Shown here one piece after another: positions 34,875-43,876 of a DNA stretch of 64,000 bases (position 1 is its first letter; every line of letters begins with the position of its first letter). A model generated the notes under the pieces. The model saw nothing but the letters and a program-made list of their open reading frames with translations. It was not told the origin of the DNA and did no database searches. The position numbers and the translations under genes are program-made. Origin of the DNA: Variovorax sp. 679 (lineage in GTDB: Bacteria > Pseudomonadota > Gammaproteobacteria > Burkholderiales > Burkholderiaceae_C); assembly GCF_003952185.1 (NCBI RefSeq), contig NZ_RXFS01000018.1:1-64000 (forward strand), written 5' to 3'.

Positions 34875-35582
34875 TCACGGTAAATCGAGCCTGTATCCGA
34901 CCCCGTAGATCGACCGGATCAGCTCCTGCCCACCGCTCGCCGCGTCGAGCTTGCGACGCAGGTTCTTGACGTGGCTGTCGACCACGCGATCGGTCACCGC
35001 GCGCTGGTCGGCGTGCACGAAGTCGAGCAGCTTGTCGCGCGACAGCACGCGGCCGCGCGCATCGGCCAGCGCCTTCAGCAGGCGGAACTCGACCGGCGTG
35101 AGATCCAGCGGCGCGCCCTGCCACGCGGCCTTGTAGGCCTGCGCATCGATCTGCAGCGGCGACACCTCGCGAGCCGCATAGCCGCTGCGCCGCAGCAGCG
35201 CCTTCACGCGCGCGACCACCTCGCGCGGGCTGAACGGGGTCTTGCAGATGTAGTCGTCCGCGCCGATCTCGAGCCCCATGAGCCGGTCGGCCTCCTCGAC
35301 GCGCGCCGTGAGCATGATCACCGGCACCTCGCTGAACTGCCGCAGTTCGCGGCACACGCTCATGCCGTCCTGCCCGGGCAGCATGACGTCGAGCAGCACC
35401 AGGTCGGGCTGCCGGGCCTTCACGGAGGGCACCGCCTCCAGCCCGTTCGCGATCCATTGCGATGTGTAGCCCGATGCTTGCAGGTAGTCGGCGAGCAGCG
35501 CGGCCATGCGCGGTTCGTCCTCGACGATCAGGATGTGGGCCGCCGCCGGTGTGTCGTTCGTCGTTGCAGTCGTCATCTTCAT
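34875..35582 (-). CDS. baeR: BaeR-like OmpR-family response regulator
   Basis: 235 residues. Receiver domain with phosphoacceptor D65 in LVLLDVMLPG and the conserved Lys in DYICKTPFSPREVVARVK, which is close to the BaeR signature. The C-terminal winged helix has LTPVEFRLLKALA and DRVVDSHVKNLRRKL. The ATG at 35582 overlaps the kinase stop by ATGA and is preferred to the start at 35609. Kinase and regulator form one operon divergent from the RND efflux genes, so control of efflux under envelope stress is likely (inference from BaeSR). Confidence 0.88.
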   Translation of the reverse strand: MKMTTATTNDTPAAAHILIVEDEPRMAALLADYLQASGYTSQWIANGLEAVPSVKARQPDLVLLDVMLPGQDGMSVCRELRQFSEVPVIMLTARVEEADRLMGLEIGADDYICKTPFSPREVVARVKALLRRSGYAAREVSPLQIDAQAYKAAWQGAPLDLTPVEFRLLKALADARGRVLSRDKLLDFVHADQRAVTDRVVDSHVKNLRRKLDAASGGQELIRSIYGVGYRLDLP

Positions 35583-36970
35583 GCCCTCGGCAGGCGGATC
35601 GCGATCCACATCCCGCCCAGCGGCGAAGCCTTGGCCTCGATGGTTCCGTCGTGCGCCTCCACGATGCTGCGGCAGATGGCCAGCCCGAGCCCCGCGCCGC
35701 CGCTGGCGCGGTTGCGCGAAGCCTCGCCGCGGAAGAAGCGCTCGAACAGGCGGGGCAGCAGTGCATCGTCGATGCCCGGGGCGGAGTCCATGAGATCGAT
35801 CGCGATCATGTCGCCGTCCTCGCGAGCCTCGATACGCAGCGCGCCGCCCGCGTCGGTGTAGCGGCAGGTGTTGAGCACGAGGTTGCTGAAGAGCTGCTGC
35901 ATGCGGCGCTCGTCGGCGAACACCACGAGCGGCTGCACCGGCAGCACCAGCTCCAGCCGCAGGCCGGCCGAGGCCAGCCGCTCACGGAATGCATCGAGGC
36001 TCGGCTCCAGCAGGTCGCGCACGTCGACGTCGGCCTTTCGGTAGGCGAGCGCGCCCACATCCGCCATCGACAGGTCGTAGAGGTCGGTCACCAGCTGGTT
36101 GAGCATTCCGACTTCGTGCTGCAGCGAGCGCACGGCCTGCGCGTCGAGGCGGCGCACGCCGTCCTCCATGGCCTCGAGTTCGCCGTGCAGCACGCCCAGC
36201 GGCGTGCGAAGTTCGTGCGACACATCGGCCATGAATTCGCGGCGCATCTGCTCGTTGCGCTGCAGCGTGTTGGCGAGCGAATTGAAGTCGCGCGCCAGCT
36301 GCCCCACCTCGTCGTGCGAGGCCACGGCCACGCGGCTCGCGTAGTCGCCCGCCGCCAGCCGGTGGGTGGCCGCCGCCACGCGCTTGACGGGCGCCAGCAG
36401 CACCCGCGCGATCCACCACGCGATGCCCGCGGCCAGCAGCACGCATAGGCTGCCGATGACCCAGCTCGCGCGCAGCTGGTTCTTCTGGAAGCGCTGGTCG
36501 CCGGCCTCGCTCACGCTCTGGAACGGCATCATGACGACCCAACCCACGGTCTTGCCGTCGACCACCACGGCGCGCTCGACGGCGCCCTTGCGCACGTCCC
36601 TGAAGCCGATGATCACCCGCCTGTCGACATCGAGCAGCGAGATGCGCAGCACGGCACCGGTCAGGTCGGACACCAGTGCAGGCGAACGTCCCGGCTCGAA
36701 GTGTTCGCCCGACGCGGAAGGCGCGGGCCGCATGATCTCGAACCAGGGGCGGGGGTTGTCGCGCAGGAAGTCCCAGCTGCCGTTCAGCCGGTAGGCCGCG
36801 GCGGCGTTCGGCACCACGGCGTCGAGCCGCTCCACGCCCTGTTCGTTGAGATAGCCGACGAAGCCGCGCTCGAAGTTCCAGCGCGAGGCAGCGCCCATGG
36901 CGACCACGGCCAGCACGGCGGTGGCCAGCACGGCGAGAAAGAGCTTGGTGGTGATGCTGATCTTCATCAT
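35579..36970 (-). CDS. baeS: BaeS-like sensor histidine kinase
   Basis: 463 residues in the inner membrane. One membrane segment near residues 8-28, a periplasmic sensor of about 140 residues, a second segment (VIGSLCVLLAAGIAWWIARVL), a HAMP domain, and the HisKA box ADVSHELRTPLGVLHGELEAM followed by an HATPase_c domain with GGAGLGLAICRSIVEAH. The ATG at 36970 is immediately followed by a second ATG. The reading frame continues far upstream antisense to the efflux gene, but the start fits the first membrane helix. Confidence 0.9.
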   Translation of the reverse strand: MMKISITTKLFLAVLATAVLAVVAMGAASRWNFERGFVGYLNEQGVERLDAVVPNAAAAYRLNGSWDFLRDNPRPWFEIMRPAPSASGEHFEPGRSPALVSDLTGAVLRISLLDVDRRVIIGFRDVRKGAVERAVVVDGKTVGWVVMMPFQSVSEAGDQRFQKNQLRASWVIGSLCVLLAAGIAWWIARVLLAPVKRVAAATHRLAAGDYASRVAVASHDEVGQLARDFNSLANTLQRNEQMRREFMADVSHELRTPLGVLHGELEAMEDGVRRLDAQAVRSLQHEVGMLNQLVTDLYDLSMADVGALAYRKADVDVRDLLEPSLDAFRERLASAGLRLELVLPVQPLVVFADERRMQQLFSNLVLNTCRYTDAGGALRIEAREDGDMIAIDLMDSAPGIDDALLPRLFERFFRGEASRNRASGGAGLGLAICRSIVEAHDGTIEAKASPLGGMWIAIRLPRA

Positions 36971-37077
36971 GAAGGGCCACAAGATAAGCCAGATGAGGCC
37001 CGCGCGGTGCATCGCCGCCCCATGGCCGTGCACGCCGCGGGGACCTCCACATTCGCTCCACATTCCCTGAAGACCAT

Positions 37078-37100
37078 GAGTTCCAACCTGATTGGAACTC
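37078..37100. promoter_or_regulatory. Perfect 9-bp palindrome upstream of the RND efflux operon
   Basis: Arms GAGTTCCAA and TTGGAACTC are separated by five bases, in the 135-bp divergent region between the baeS-like gene and the efflux operon, 5 nt before the ATG at 37106. It looks like a binding site for a dimeric regulator (the adjacent BaeR-like protein or a repressor). Its closeness to the start also allows an mRNA hairpin that hides the ribosome-binding site. Confidence 0.55.
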
Positions 37101-37105
37101 CGAAC

Positions 37106-38320
37106 ATGATGTCTTCCCGCTTCAACCGCACCGGCCTCGCGTGCGCCCTGGCCATCGGCCTGCTGGGCGCTGTCGCGGGATGCTCCGGCTCTTCTTCCTC
37201 TTCTTCCTCTTCTTCCGCACCGCCCCAGGGCCTTCCCGCAGCGCAGGTCGGCGTGGTCACGGTACAGCCCGAGAACCAGCCCGTCACCACCGAACTCTCG
37301 GGGCGCACCCGCTCCCGCCTGAGCGCCGAGATCCGCCCGCAGGTGGGCGGCATCGTGCAGCAGCGCCTGTTCGAGGAGGGCGCGCTGGTGAAGGCCGGGC
37401 AGGTGCTCTACCAGCTCGACCCCGCCAGCTACAAGGCGGCCTACGCGAGCGCGCAGGCCAGCGTCGCGAAATCGGAAGCGACGGTCAACGCCGCGAAGGT
37501 CACGGCGCGCCGCAATGCGGAGCTCGCGAAGATCGAGGCCGTCAGCCAGCAGACCAGCGAAGACAGCCAGGCCACGCTGCAGCAGGCCGAGGCCGAGCTG
37601 GGCGTGGCCCGCGCCGCGCTCGACACGGCGCGCATCAACCTCGGCTTCACGCGCATCACGGCGCCCATCGCGGGGCGCATCGAAGCCTCCACGGTCACGC
37701 CGGGCGCGCTGGTCACGGCCAGCCAGACCACGGCGCTCACCACGGTGCAGCAGCTCGATCCGGTCTATGTCGACGTGACGCAATCGACCACCGAGCTGCT
37801 GCGGCTGCAGCGCGAGCTCGCGGCCGGCACGCTCAAGGGCAGCAGCGACAGGAGCGAAGCCTCGGTGAAGCTGCTGCTGGAGGACGGTACCGCCTACGCC
37901 CACGCCGGACGCCTGCAGTTCTCCAGCGTCACCGTGAGCGAAGGCACCGGCGCGGTCACGCTGCGCATCCTGGTGCCGAACCCCGAGCGCACGCTGCTGC
38001 CCGGCATGTACGTGCGCGCCGTGCTGGAAGAAGGCGTGGCCGAAGGGGCGCTGCTGGTGCCGCAGCAGGGCGTGACGCGCACGGCCAGCGGCGATGCGTC
38101 GGCGCTGGTGGTCACGGCCGACAACAAGGTCGAGAAGCGCTCGCTGAAGGTGTCGCGCGCGGTCGGCAACCGCTGGCAGGTCACCGAGGGCCTGAAGGCC
38201 GGCGAGCGCGTGATCGTCGAAGGCTCTCTCAAGGTGAAGGCGGGCGACACGGTGAAGGCCGTGGCGGCTTCCGATGCCACCACGGTGGCCGGCGCCGAAA
38301 CCGCCGCCACCGCGCGCTGA
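37106..38320 (+). CDS. RND efflux periplasmic adaptor, MexA/AcrA type
   Basis: 404 residues. Lipoprotein signal with lipobox LGAVAGC followed by a Ser-rich stretch. Then the adaptor order: lipoyl half motif (EIRPQVGGIVQQRLFEEGALVKAGQVLYQLD), alpha-hairpin, second lipoyl half (TRITAPIAGRIEAS), beta-barrel (TLRILVPNPERTLLPGMYVRA) and membrane-proximal domain. The ATG at 37106 is preferred because the palindrome lies between it and an earlier in-frame ATG at 37076. It forms a tripartite pump with the next two genes. Confidence 0.92.
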   Translation: MMSSRFNRTGLACALAIGLLGAVAGCSGSSSSSSSSSAPPQGLPAAQVGVVTVQPENQPVTTELSGRTRSRLSAEIRPQVGGIVQQRLFEEGALVKAGQVLYQLDPASYKAAYASAQASVAKSEATVNAAKVTARRNAELAKIEAVSQQTSEDSQATLQQAEAELGVARAALDTARINLGFTRITAPIAGRIEASTVTPGALVTASQTTALTTVQQLDPVYVDVTQSTTELLRLQRELAAGTLKGSSDRSEASVKLLLEDGTAYAHAGRLQFSSVTVSEGTGAVTLRILVPNPERTLLPGMYVRAVLEEGVAEGALLVPQQGVTRTASGDASALVVTADNKVEKRSLKVSRAVGNRWQVTEGLKAGERVIVEGSLKVKAGDTVKAVAASDATTVAGAETAATAR

Positions 38321-38333
38321 GGAGCCACCGCAC

Positions 38334-41300
38334 ATGGCACGCTTCTTCATAGACCGGCCCATCTTCGCGTGGGTCATCGCCATCGTCATCATGCTGGCCG
38401 GCGCGTTGTCGATCAGCACGCTGCCGCTGGAGCAGTACCCCGACATCGCGCCCACCAAGGTGAGCATCAACGCGACCTACACAGGCGCGTCGGCCAAGAC
38501 CATCGAGGACTCGGTCACGCAGGTGATCGAGCAGAAGATGAAGGGCCTCGACCGGCTGGTCTCGATGTCGTCGAGCAGCACCTCGTCGGGCACCGCGCGC
38601 ATCGAGCTGACCTTCGAGGCCGGCACCAACGCCGACGTGGCGCAGATGCAGGTGCAGAACAAGCTGCAGCAGGCCGAGTCGCAGCTGCCGCAGTCGGTGC
38701 AGAACCAGGGCGTGACGGTCACCAAGTCGGGCACCGACTTCCTGATGATCGTCTCGCTGATCTCGCAGGACGGCAGCGCCTCGGCCACCGACATCGGCGA
38801 CTACATCTCCAGCAGCCTGCTCGACGTGGTCAGCCGCATCGACGGCGTGGGCGACGTGCAGACGCTGGGCTCGGGCTACGCCATGCGCATCTGGCTCGAC
38901 CCGGCGAAGCTGCAGAAGTATTCGCTGATGCCCTCGGACGTGACCACCGCGCTCACCAGCCAGAACACCGAGGTCTCGGCCGGCCAGCTCGGCGCATTGC
39001 CGGCGGCAACCGGCCAGCGGCTCACCGCGACCATCACCGCGCGCAGCAAGCTGCGCACCGCCGACCAGTTCCGCGAGGTGATCGTGAAGTCCGACAGCAG
39101 CAGCGGCGCGATCGTGCGGCTGGGCGACGTCGCGCGCATCGAGCTCGGCAGCGAGAGCTACACCATCAGCTCGCGCTTCGACGGCAAGCCTGCGGCCGCC
39201 ATGGGCGTGAAGCTGGCCACCGGCGCCAACGCGCTCACGGTGTCGAACGCGGTGAAGGCCAAGCTCGCGGAGCTGTCGCCCTTCTTCCCCAACCAGATGA
39301 AGGCGGTGGTCGGCTACGACACCACGCCCTTCGTGCGCATTTCCATCGAGGAAGTGGCCAAGACGCTGGCCGAGGCGATGGTGCTGGTCGTGCTGATCAT
39401 GTATCTCTTCCTGCAGAACCTGCGCGCCACGCTGGTGCCCGCCATCGCGGTGCCGGTGGTGCTGCTGGGCACCTTCGGCGTGCTGGCGCTGCTGGGCTAT
39501 TCGATCAACACGCTCACGATGTTCGGCATGGTGCTGGCCATCGGTCTGCTGGTGGACGACGCCATCGTGGTGGTGGAGAACGTCGAGCGACTCATGACCG
39601 AGGAAGGGCTCTCGCCCAAGGAGGCCACGCGCAAGTCGATGGGCGAGATCACCGGTGCGCTGGTGGGCATTGCGCTGGTGCTGTCGGCGGTGTTCATTCC
39701 GATGGCCTTCTTCGGCGGCTCGACGGGCGTGATCTACCGCCAGTTCTCGGTGACCATCGTCGCGGCCATGCTGCTGTCGGTGCTAGTTGCGCTCACGCTC
39801 TCGCCGGCGCTGTGCGCCACGCTGCTCAAGCCCGTGCAGGCCGGCCACCACGAAGAGAAACGCGGCTTCTTCGGCTGGTTCAATCGCAACTTCGAGCGCA
39901 ACGCCGATCGTTACCGCTCTGGCGTCGGCGGCCTGCTGCGGCGCGGCAAGCGCAGCCTGCTGGTGTACGCGCTGCTGGTGGGCGTGCTGGGCGTGACCTT
40001 CATGCGCCTGCCCACGTCGTTCCTGCCCGACGAAGACCAGGGCACGCTGATGGCGCAAGTGAAGCTGCCCGCCAGCGCCACCGACGAGCAGCTGCAGCAG
40101 ACCATGAAGAGCTTCGAGCAGTACCTCTCCTCGCAGAAGGAGGTCAGCCACTTCATCACGCTGACCGGCCTGAGCGGCGACCAGGCCACGGGCAACGCCT
40201 TCATCACGTTGAAGGACTGGAGCGAGCGCGGCGGCAAGGCGCAGGATGCCGCGTCGCTCTCGCGCCGCTTCACCATGGACATGGCCGCGCGCACCAGCAA
40301 CGCCAACGTGTTCGTGATGCTGCCGCCGGCCGTGCGCGGCCTGGGCTCCAACGCCGGCTTCGACGTGCAGCTGCAGGACCTGGGCGGCATCGGCCACGAG
40401 GCGCTGGTGCAGGCGCGCGAGCAATTCCTGGCGCTGGCCCGGAAGGACCCGGCTCTGAGCCAGGTGCGCAGCAACAACCTGGACGACACGCCGCAGTTCG
40501 CCATCGACATCGACGACCGCAAGGCCGCGGCGCTGAACCTCTCGACCTCGGACATCAACGACACGCTCTCGAGCGCGATGGGCGGCAGCTACGTGAACGA
40601 CTTCATCAACAATGGCCGCGTGAAGAAGGTCTACGTGCAGGCCGACGCGCCCTTCCGCATGCAGCCAGACAGCGTCGACAGCTGGCATGTGCGCAACGGC
40701 AGCAGCGAGATGGTGCCGTTCTCGGCCTTCGCCAGCAGCCGCTGGACCTACGGCTCGCCGCAGCTGTCGCGCTACAACGGCATGTCGTCCTTCGAGCTGA
40801 TCGGCGATCCGGCCGCGGGCGTGAGCTCGGGCACGGCGATGGATGCGGTGGAACGCATCATGAAGCAGCTGCCGCAGGGCATCGGCTACGAGTGGGCGGG
40901 CAGCTCCTACCAGGAGCGGCTTTCGGGCTCGCAGGCGCCGCTGCTGTACGCAGTGTCGATCCTGTTCGTGTTCCTGTGCCTGGCTGCCCTGTACGAGAGC
41001 TGGTCGGTGCCGTTCTCGGTGATGCTGGTGGTGCCGCTGGGCGTGCTGGGCGCGGTGCTGGCGACGAAGCTGGCGGGGCTGTCGAACGACGTGTACTTCC
41101 AGGTCGGGCTGCTGGCCACGGTGGGGCTGTCGGCGAAGAACGCGATCCTGATCGTGGAGTTCGCCAAGCAGCTGCAGGACGAAGGCATGGCGCTGGTCGA
41201 GGCCACGCTGCAGGCGGTGCGCCTGCGGCTGCGGCCCATCCTGATGACTTCGCTGGCCTTCATGTTCGGCGTGCTGCCACTGGCGCTGAGCACCGGCGCG

Positions 41301-41474
41301 GGCTCGGGCAGCCGCCGCGCCATCGGCGTGGGCGTGCTGGGCGGCATCGCCACGGCAACCGCGCTGGGCATCTTCTTCGTGCCGCTGTTCTTCGTCGTGA
41401 TCCGGCGCTTCTTCGCGCAAAGGAAGAAACCCGAAGCGCCCGCTTCCACGCAAACCGCGTTGCCTGAGGCATGA
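38334..41474 (+). CDS. RND efflux inner-membrane pump, MexB/AcrB (HAE1) type
   Basis: 1,046 residues, proton-driven multidrug exporter. N-terminus MARFFIDRPIFAWVIAIVIML, first porter motifs (DIAPTKVSINATY), the transmembrane proton-relay helix GLLVDDAIVVVENVERLM, and in the second half GLSAKNAILIVEFAKQL with FMFGVLPLALSTGAGS are all canonical. GAGGAG lies upstream of the ATG at 38334. The length is typical. It is the middle gene of the operon and overlaps the outer-membrane factor gene by ATGA. Substrates cannot be read from sequence. Confidence 0.95.
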   Translation: MARFFIDRPIFAWVIAIVIMLAGALSISTLPLEQYPDIAPTKVSINATYTGASAKTIEDSVTQVIEQKMKGLDRLVSMSSSSTSSGTARIELTFEAGTNADVAQMQVQNKLQQAESQLPQSVQNQGVTVTKSGTDFLMIVSLISQDGSASATDIGDYISSSLLDVVSRIDGVGDVQTLGSGYAMRIWLDPAKLQKYSLMPSDVTTALTSQNTEVSAGQLGALPAATGQRLTATITARSKLRTADQFREVIVKSDSSSGAIVRLGDVARIELGSESYTISSRFDGKPAAAMGVKLATGANALTVSNAVKAKLAELSPFFPNQMKAVVGYDTTPFVRISIEEVAKTLAEAMVLVVLIMYLFLQNLRATLVPAIAVPVVLLGTFGVLALLGYSINTLTMFGMVLAIGLLVDDAIVVVENVERLMTEEGLSPKEATRKSMGEITGALVGIALVLSAVFIPMAFFGGSTGVIYRQFSVTIVAAMLLSVLVALTLSPALCATLLKPVQAGHHEEKRGFFGWFNRNFERNADRYRSGVGGLLRRGKRSLLVYALLVGVLGVTFMRLPTSFLPDEDQGTLMAQVKLPASATDEQLQQTMKSFEQYLSSQKEVSHFITLTGLSGDQATGNAFITLKDWSERGGKAQDAASLSRRFTMDMAARTSNANVFVMLPPAVRGLGSNAGFDVQLQDLGGIGHEALVQAREQFLALARKDPALSQVRSNNLDDTPQFAIDIDDRKAAALNLSTSDINDTLSSAMGGSYVNDFINNGRVKKVYVQADAPFRMQPDSVDSWHVRNGSSEMVPFSAFASSRWTYGSPQLSRYNGMSSFELIGDPAAGVSSGTAMDAVERIMKQLPQGIGYEWAGSSYQERLSGSQAPLLYAVSILFVFLCLAALYESWSVPFSVMLVVPLGVLGAVLATKLAGLSNDVYFQVGLLATVGLSAKNAILIVEFAKQLQDEGMALVEATLQAVRLRLRPILMTSLAFMFGVLPLALSTGAGSGSRRAIGVGVLGGIATATALGIFFVPLFFVVIRRFFAQRKKPEAPASTQTALPEA

Positions 41475-42895
41475 AAGCCATGACATCCGTTCATTTCCGA
41501 CTCTGTTCCCTTGCCGTCGCCGCGATGCTGGCCGGCTGCGTCAACCTCGCGCCCGTGTACTCGCGGCCCGAGGCGCCGATCCCCTCGAAGTGGACTGCCG
41601 CTGCGGACGGCACGGTTCCCGCCACCACCGGCTGGCAGAGCTTCATCACCGACGACCGGCTGCGCCGCACCATCGCACTCGCGCTGGCCAACAACCGCGA
41701 CTTGCGCGTGGCGGTGCAGAACATCGAGAAGGCGCGCGCGCAGTACGGCGTGCAGCGCGCCGAGCTGTTCCCCAGCGTCTCGGCCACCGCCGGCGGCACG
41801 CGCCAGCGCACCTCGGCGGCGACGAGCAGCAGCGGCGAATCGTCCATCGGCAACACCTACACCGCCTCGCTGGGTTTCAGCAGCTACGAGCTCGACCTGT
41901 TCGGCCGTGTGCGCAACCTCAACGAGGCCGCGTTGCAAAGCTACCTGTCGACCGAGGCCACGACCCGCAGCACGCAGATCAGCCTGGTGGCGGAGGTCGC
42001 ATCGGCCTGGCTCACGCTGGCCGCCGACAACGAGCGGCTGAAGCTGGCGCAGGACACGCTCGCGAGCCAGCAGCGCTCCTACGAGCTGACCGGCCGCATG
42101 AAGGCGCTGGGTGCCAGCTCGGCGCTGACGCTCGCCCAGGCGCAGACCACGGTGGATTCGGCGCGCGTGGACGTTGCCAGCTACACCGCGCAGGTGGCGC
42201 AGGACCGCAACGCGCTCGACCTGCTGGCCGGCGCCACCGTGCCGGACGAGCTGCTGCCGGCCACCGGCATGGCCACCGCCAGTGCGCTGGTCGAGGTGCC
42301 CGCCGGCCTGCCATCGACGCTGCTGCAGCAGCGCCCCGACGTGCTGGCAGCGGAACACACGCTGCAGGGCTCGAACGCCGATATCGGCGCGGCGCGCGCG
42401 GCCTTCTTCCCGACCATCTCGCTGACCGCGAGCTCGGGCTCGTCGAGCACGGCACTGTCGGGCCTGTTCAAGGGCGGCAACGGCACATGGAGCTTCGCGC
42501 CCTCGATCAGCCTGCCGATCTTCAATGCCGGCAGCAACCGCGCCAGCCTCGATTCGGCCAAGGCGCAGCGCGAGATCGACCTCGCCACCTACGAGAAGAC
42601 GGTGCAGACGGCGTTCAAGGAAGTGGCCGACGCGCTGGCCGTGCGCGGCTCGCTGGGCGAGCAGCTCGCTGCGCAGCAGTCGCTGGTCGATGCCACGCAG
42701 AAGAGCTTCACGCTGTCGGAGGCGCTCTATCGCAACGGCAGCTACAGCTATCTCGAAGTGCTGGACGCGCAGCGCTCGCTGTACACGGCGCAGCAGACGC
42801 TGATCACGCTGCGCCTCTCGGAGCAGGGCAACCGCATCACGCTCTACAAGGTGATGGGCGGGGGTGGCACGACGCAGCCGGCCTCGGCCGGCTGA
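41471..42895 (+). CDS. RND efflux outer-membrane factor, OprM/NodT family lipoprotein
   Basis: 474 residues. Lipoprotein signal with lipobox MLAGC, then two tandem outer-membrane efflux repeats: the first from LRRTIALALANNRDLRVAVQNIEKA, the second around PDVLAAEHTLQGSNADIGAARAAFFPTISL, with SYELDLFGRVRNLN between. It forms the trimeric exit duct of the pump encoded upstream, whose stop overlaps its ATG. It could also serve other exporters, but the genes are coupled to this pump. Confidence 0.93.
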   Translation: MKAMTSVHFRLCSLAVAAMLAGCVNLAPVYSRPEAPIPSKWTAAADGTVPATTGWQSFITDDRLRRTIALALANNRDLRVAVQNIEKARAQYGVQRAELFPSVSATAGGTRQRTSAATSSSGESSIGNTYTASLGFSSYELDLFGRVRNLNEAALQSYLSTEATTRSTQISLVAEVASAWLTLAADNERLKLAQDTLASQQRSYELTGRMKALGASSALTLAQAQTTVDSARVDVASYTAQVAQDRNALDLLAGATVPDELLPATGMATASALVEVPAGLPSTLLQQRPDVLAAEHTLQGSNADIGAARAAFFPTISLTASSGSSSTALSGLFKGGNGTWSFAPSISLPIFNAGSNRASLDSAKAQREIDLATYEKTVQTAFKEVADALAVRGSLGEQLAAQQSLVDATQKSFTLSEALYRNGSYSYLEVLDAQRSLYTAQQTLITLRLSEQGNRITLYKVMGGGGTTQPASAG

Positions 42896-42901
42896 AGCGG
42901 C

Positions 42902-43393
42902 TCAACCGCGCGTGGCGTTCTCTTTCATCTTCGCCAGCGCGATCGCGATGGCCGCGCCGCCCAGCGTCTTGATCAACCCCGAGTGCTGCGCGTAGAACTG
43001 GCTGACCTCGTCGATCACGCCCGCGTGCTGCTCTTCTGCATGCGCGGCGATCTCGGTCACCTGCGCGGGCGAGAGCTGCGAAGCCTGGTCGGGCGTGATC
43101 TGCGTCTGCCCCGGCTGGAGCATGCGTCCGAGCACGCCGCCGGCCAGCGCGGAAGCGGCGGCCGGGCCCAGCGTGGCCAGGATCTGGTTGAGCACGCCGG
43201 CCTGCTGCGCCGGCGAAGACTGGCCGAACAGCTTGCCGACCGTGTCGCCGAAAGCCGGCGTCTGGTCCGAGCGCATGGCCGCGGCAAGCCCCGCGCCCAG
43301 CTCGCCGGGAGAGGCGTGCTGCGCGACCTGGTCGAGATGGGCTTCGGCATTGTTGTTGCCGATGGCCTGCTGGAGGATGTCGAGTAAACCCAT
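42902..43393 (-). CDS. YidB-like (DUF937-type) protein
   Basis: 163 residues. MGLLDILQQAIGNNN is the typical opening, followed by a Gly/Ala-rich helical body (GVLNQILATLGPAAASALAGGVLGRM, SPAQVTEIAAHAEEQH). No signal peptide is evident. The ATG at 43393 has AAGGAG nine nt upstream. Function of this family is not established. It converges with the efflux operon, six nt away, and precedes no coding partner downstream. Confidence 0.8.
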   Translation of the reverse strand: MGLLDILQQAIGNNNAEAHLDQVAQHASPGELGAGLAAAMRSDQTPAFGDTVGKLFGQSSPAQQAGVLNQILATLGPAAASALAGGVLGRMLQPGQTQITPDQASQLSPAQVTEIAAHAEEQHAGVIDEVSQFYAQHSGLIKTLGGAAIAIALAKMKENATRG

Positions 43394-43428
43394 GATGGCG
43401 AGCTCCTTGATGATCTGGTCGGATTGCT

Positions 43429-43671
43429 TCAGCGGGTCACGAGATGCCAGACCCCGAGCAGCACCGCCGCGCCGACCACCGAGGCGATGAAGCCGGCGCC
43501 CGCGCCCGCGGCGTACCAACCCAGGGCCTGCCCGGCATAGGTCGCGACCAGCGAGCCGGCAATGCCGAGCACCGCGGTGAGGATGAACCCCATCGAGTTG
43601 TTGCCTGGCAGCACGGCGCGCGCCAGAAGCCCGGCGATGAAGCCGATCAGAATCGTCCAGATGATGTGCAC
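43429..43671 (-). CDS. GlsB/YeaQ/YmgE-family membrane protein
   Basis: 80 residues with three hydrophobic segments: IIWTILIGFIAGLLARAVLPG, MGFILTAVLGIAGSLVATYAG and GFIASVVGAAVLLGVWHLV. The pattern GxxAGxxAR...G.xG is characteristic of this small stress-associated inner-membrane family. It lies 35 nt upstream of the YidB-like gene and may be cotranscribed. Function is not established; related genes are stress-inducible. Confidence 0.9.
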   Translation of the reverse strand: MHIIWTILIGFIAGLLARAVLPGNNSMGFILTAVLGIAGSLVATYAGQALGWYAAGAGAGFIASVVGAAVLLGVWHLVTR

Positions 43672-43876
43672 GGAAACCCCCTGTTGTTGAACAAACGCCG
43701 CCGCCGCATCGCGACGGCGCGCAGGGATCGTGGACCCGGCTTCCTGAGCGGCAACTGACGCGGCGGCGCACCGTCCTGCACCGGCACGGCGTCACCTAGG
43801 CGCTGGCCTTGCGCGGCGGGTCCGCTATCCTGCCGGCTGGCCAAGACGAAGCCAGTACCCCAAGGACCGTCCTCTC

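Noticed and set aside
41471..42895. Outer-membrane factor as the partner of the type I exporter
   Set aside because: It is translationally coupled to the RND pump 26 kb away from the exporter; a housekeeping TolC is likelier.
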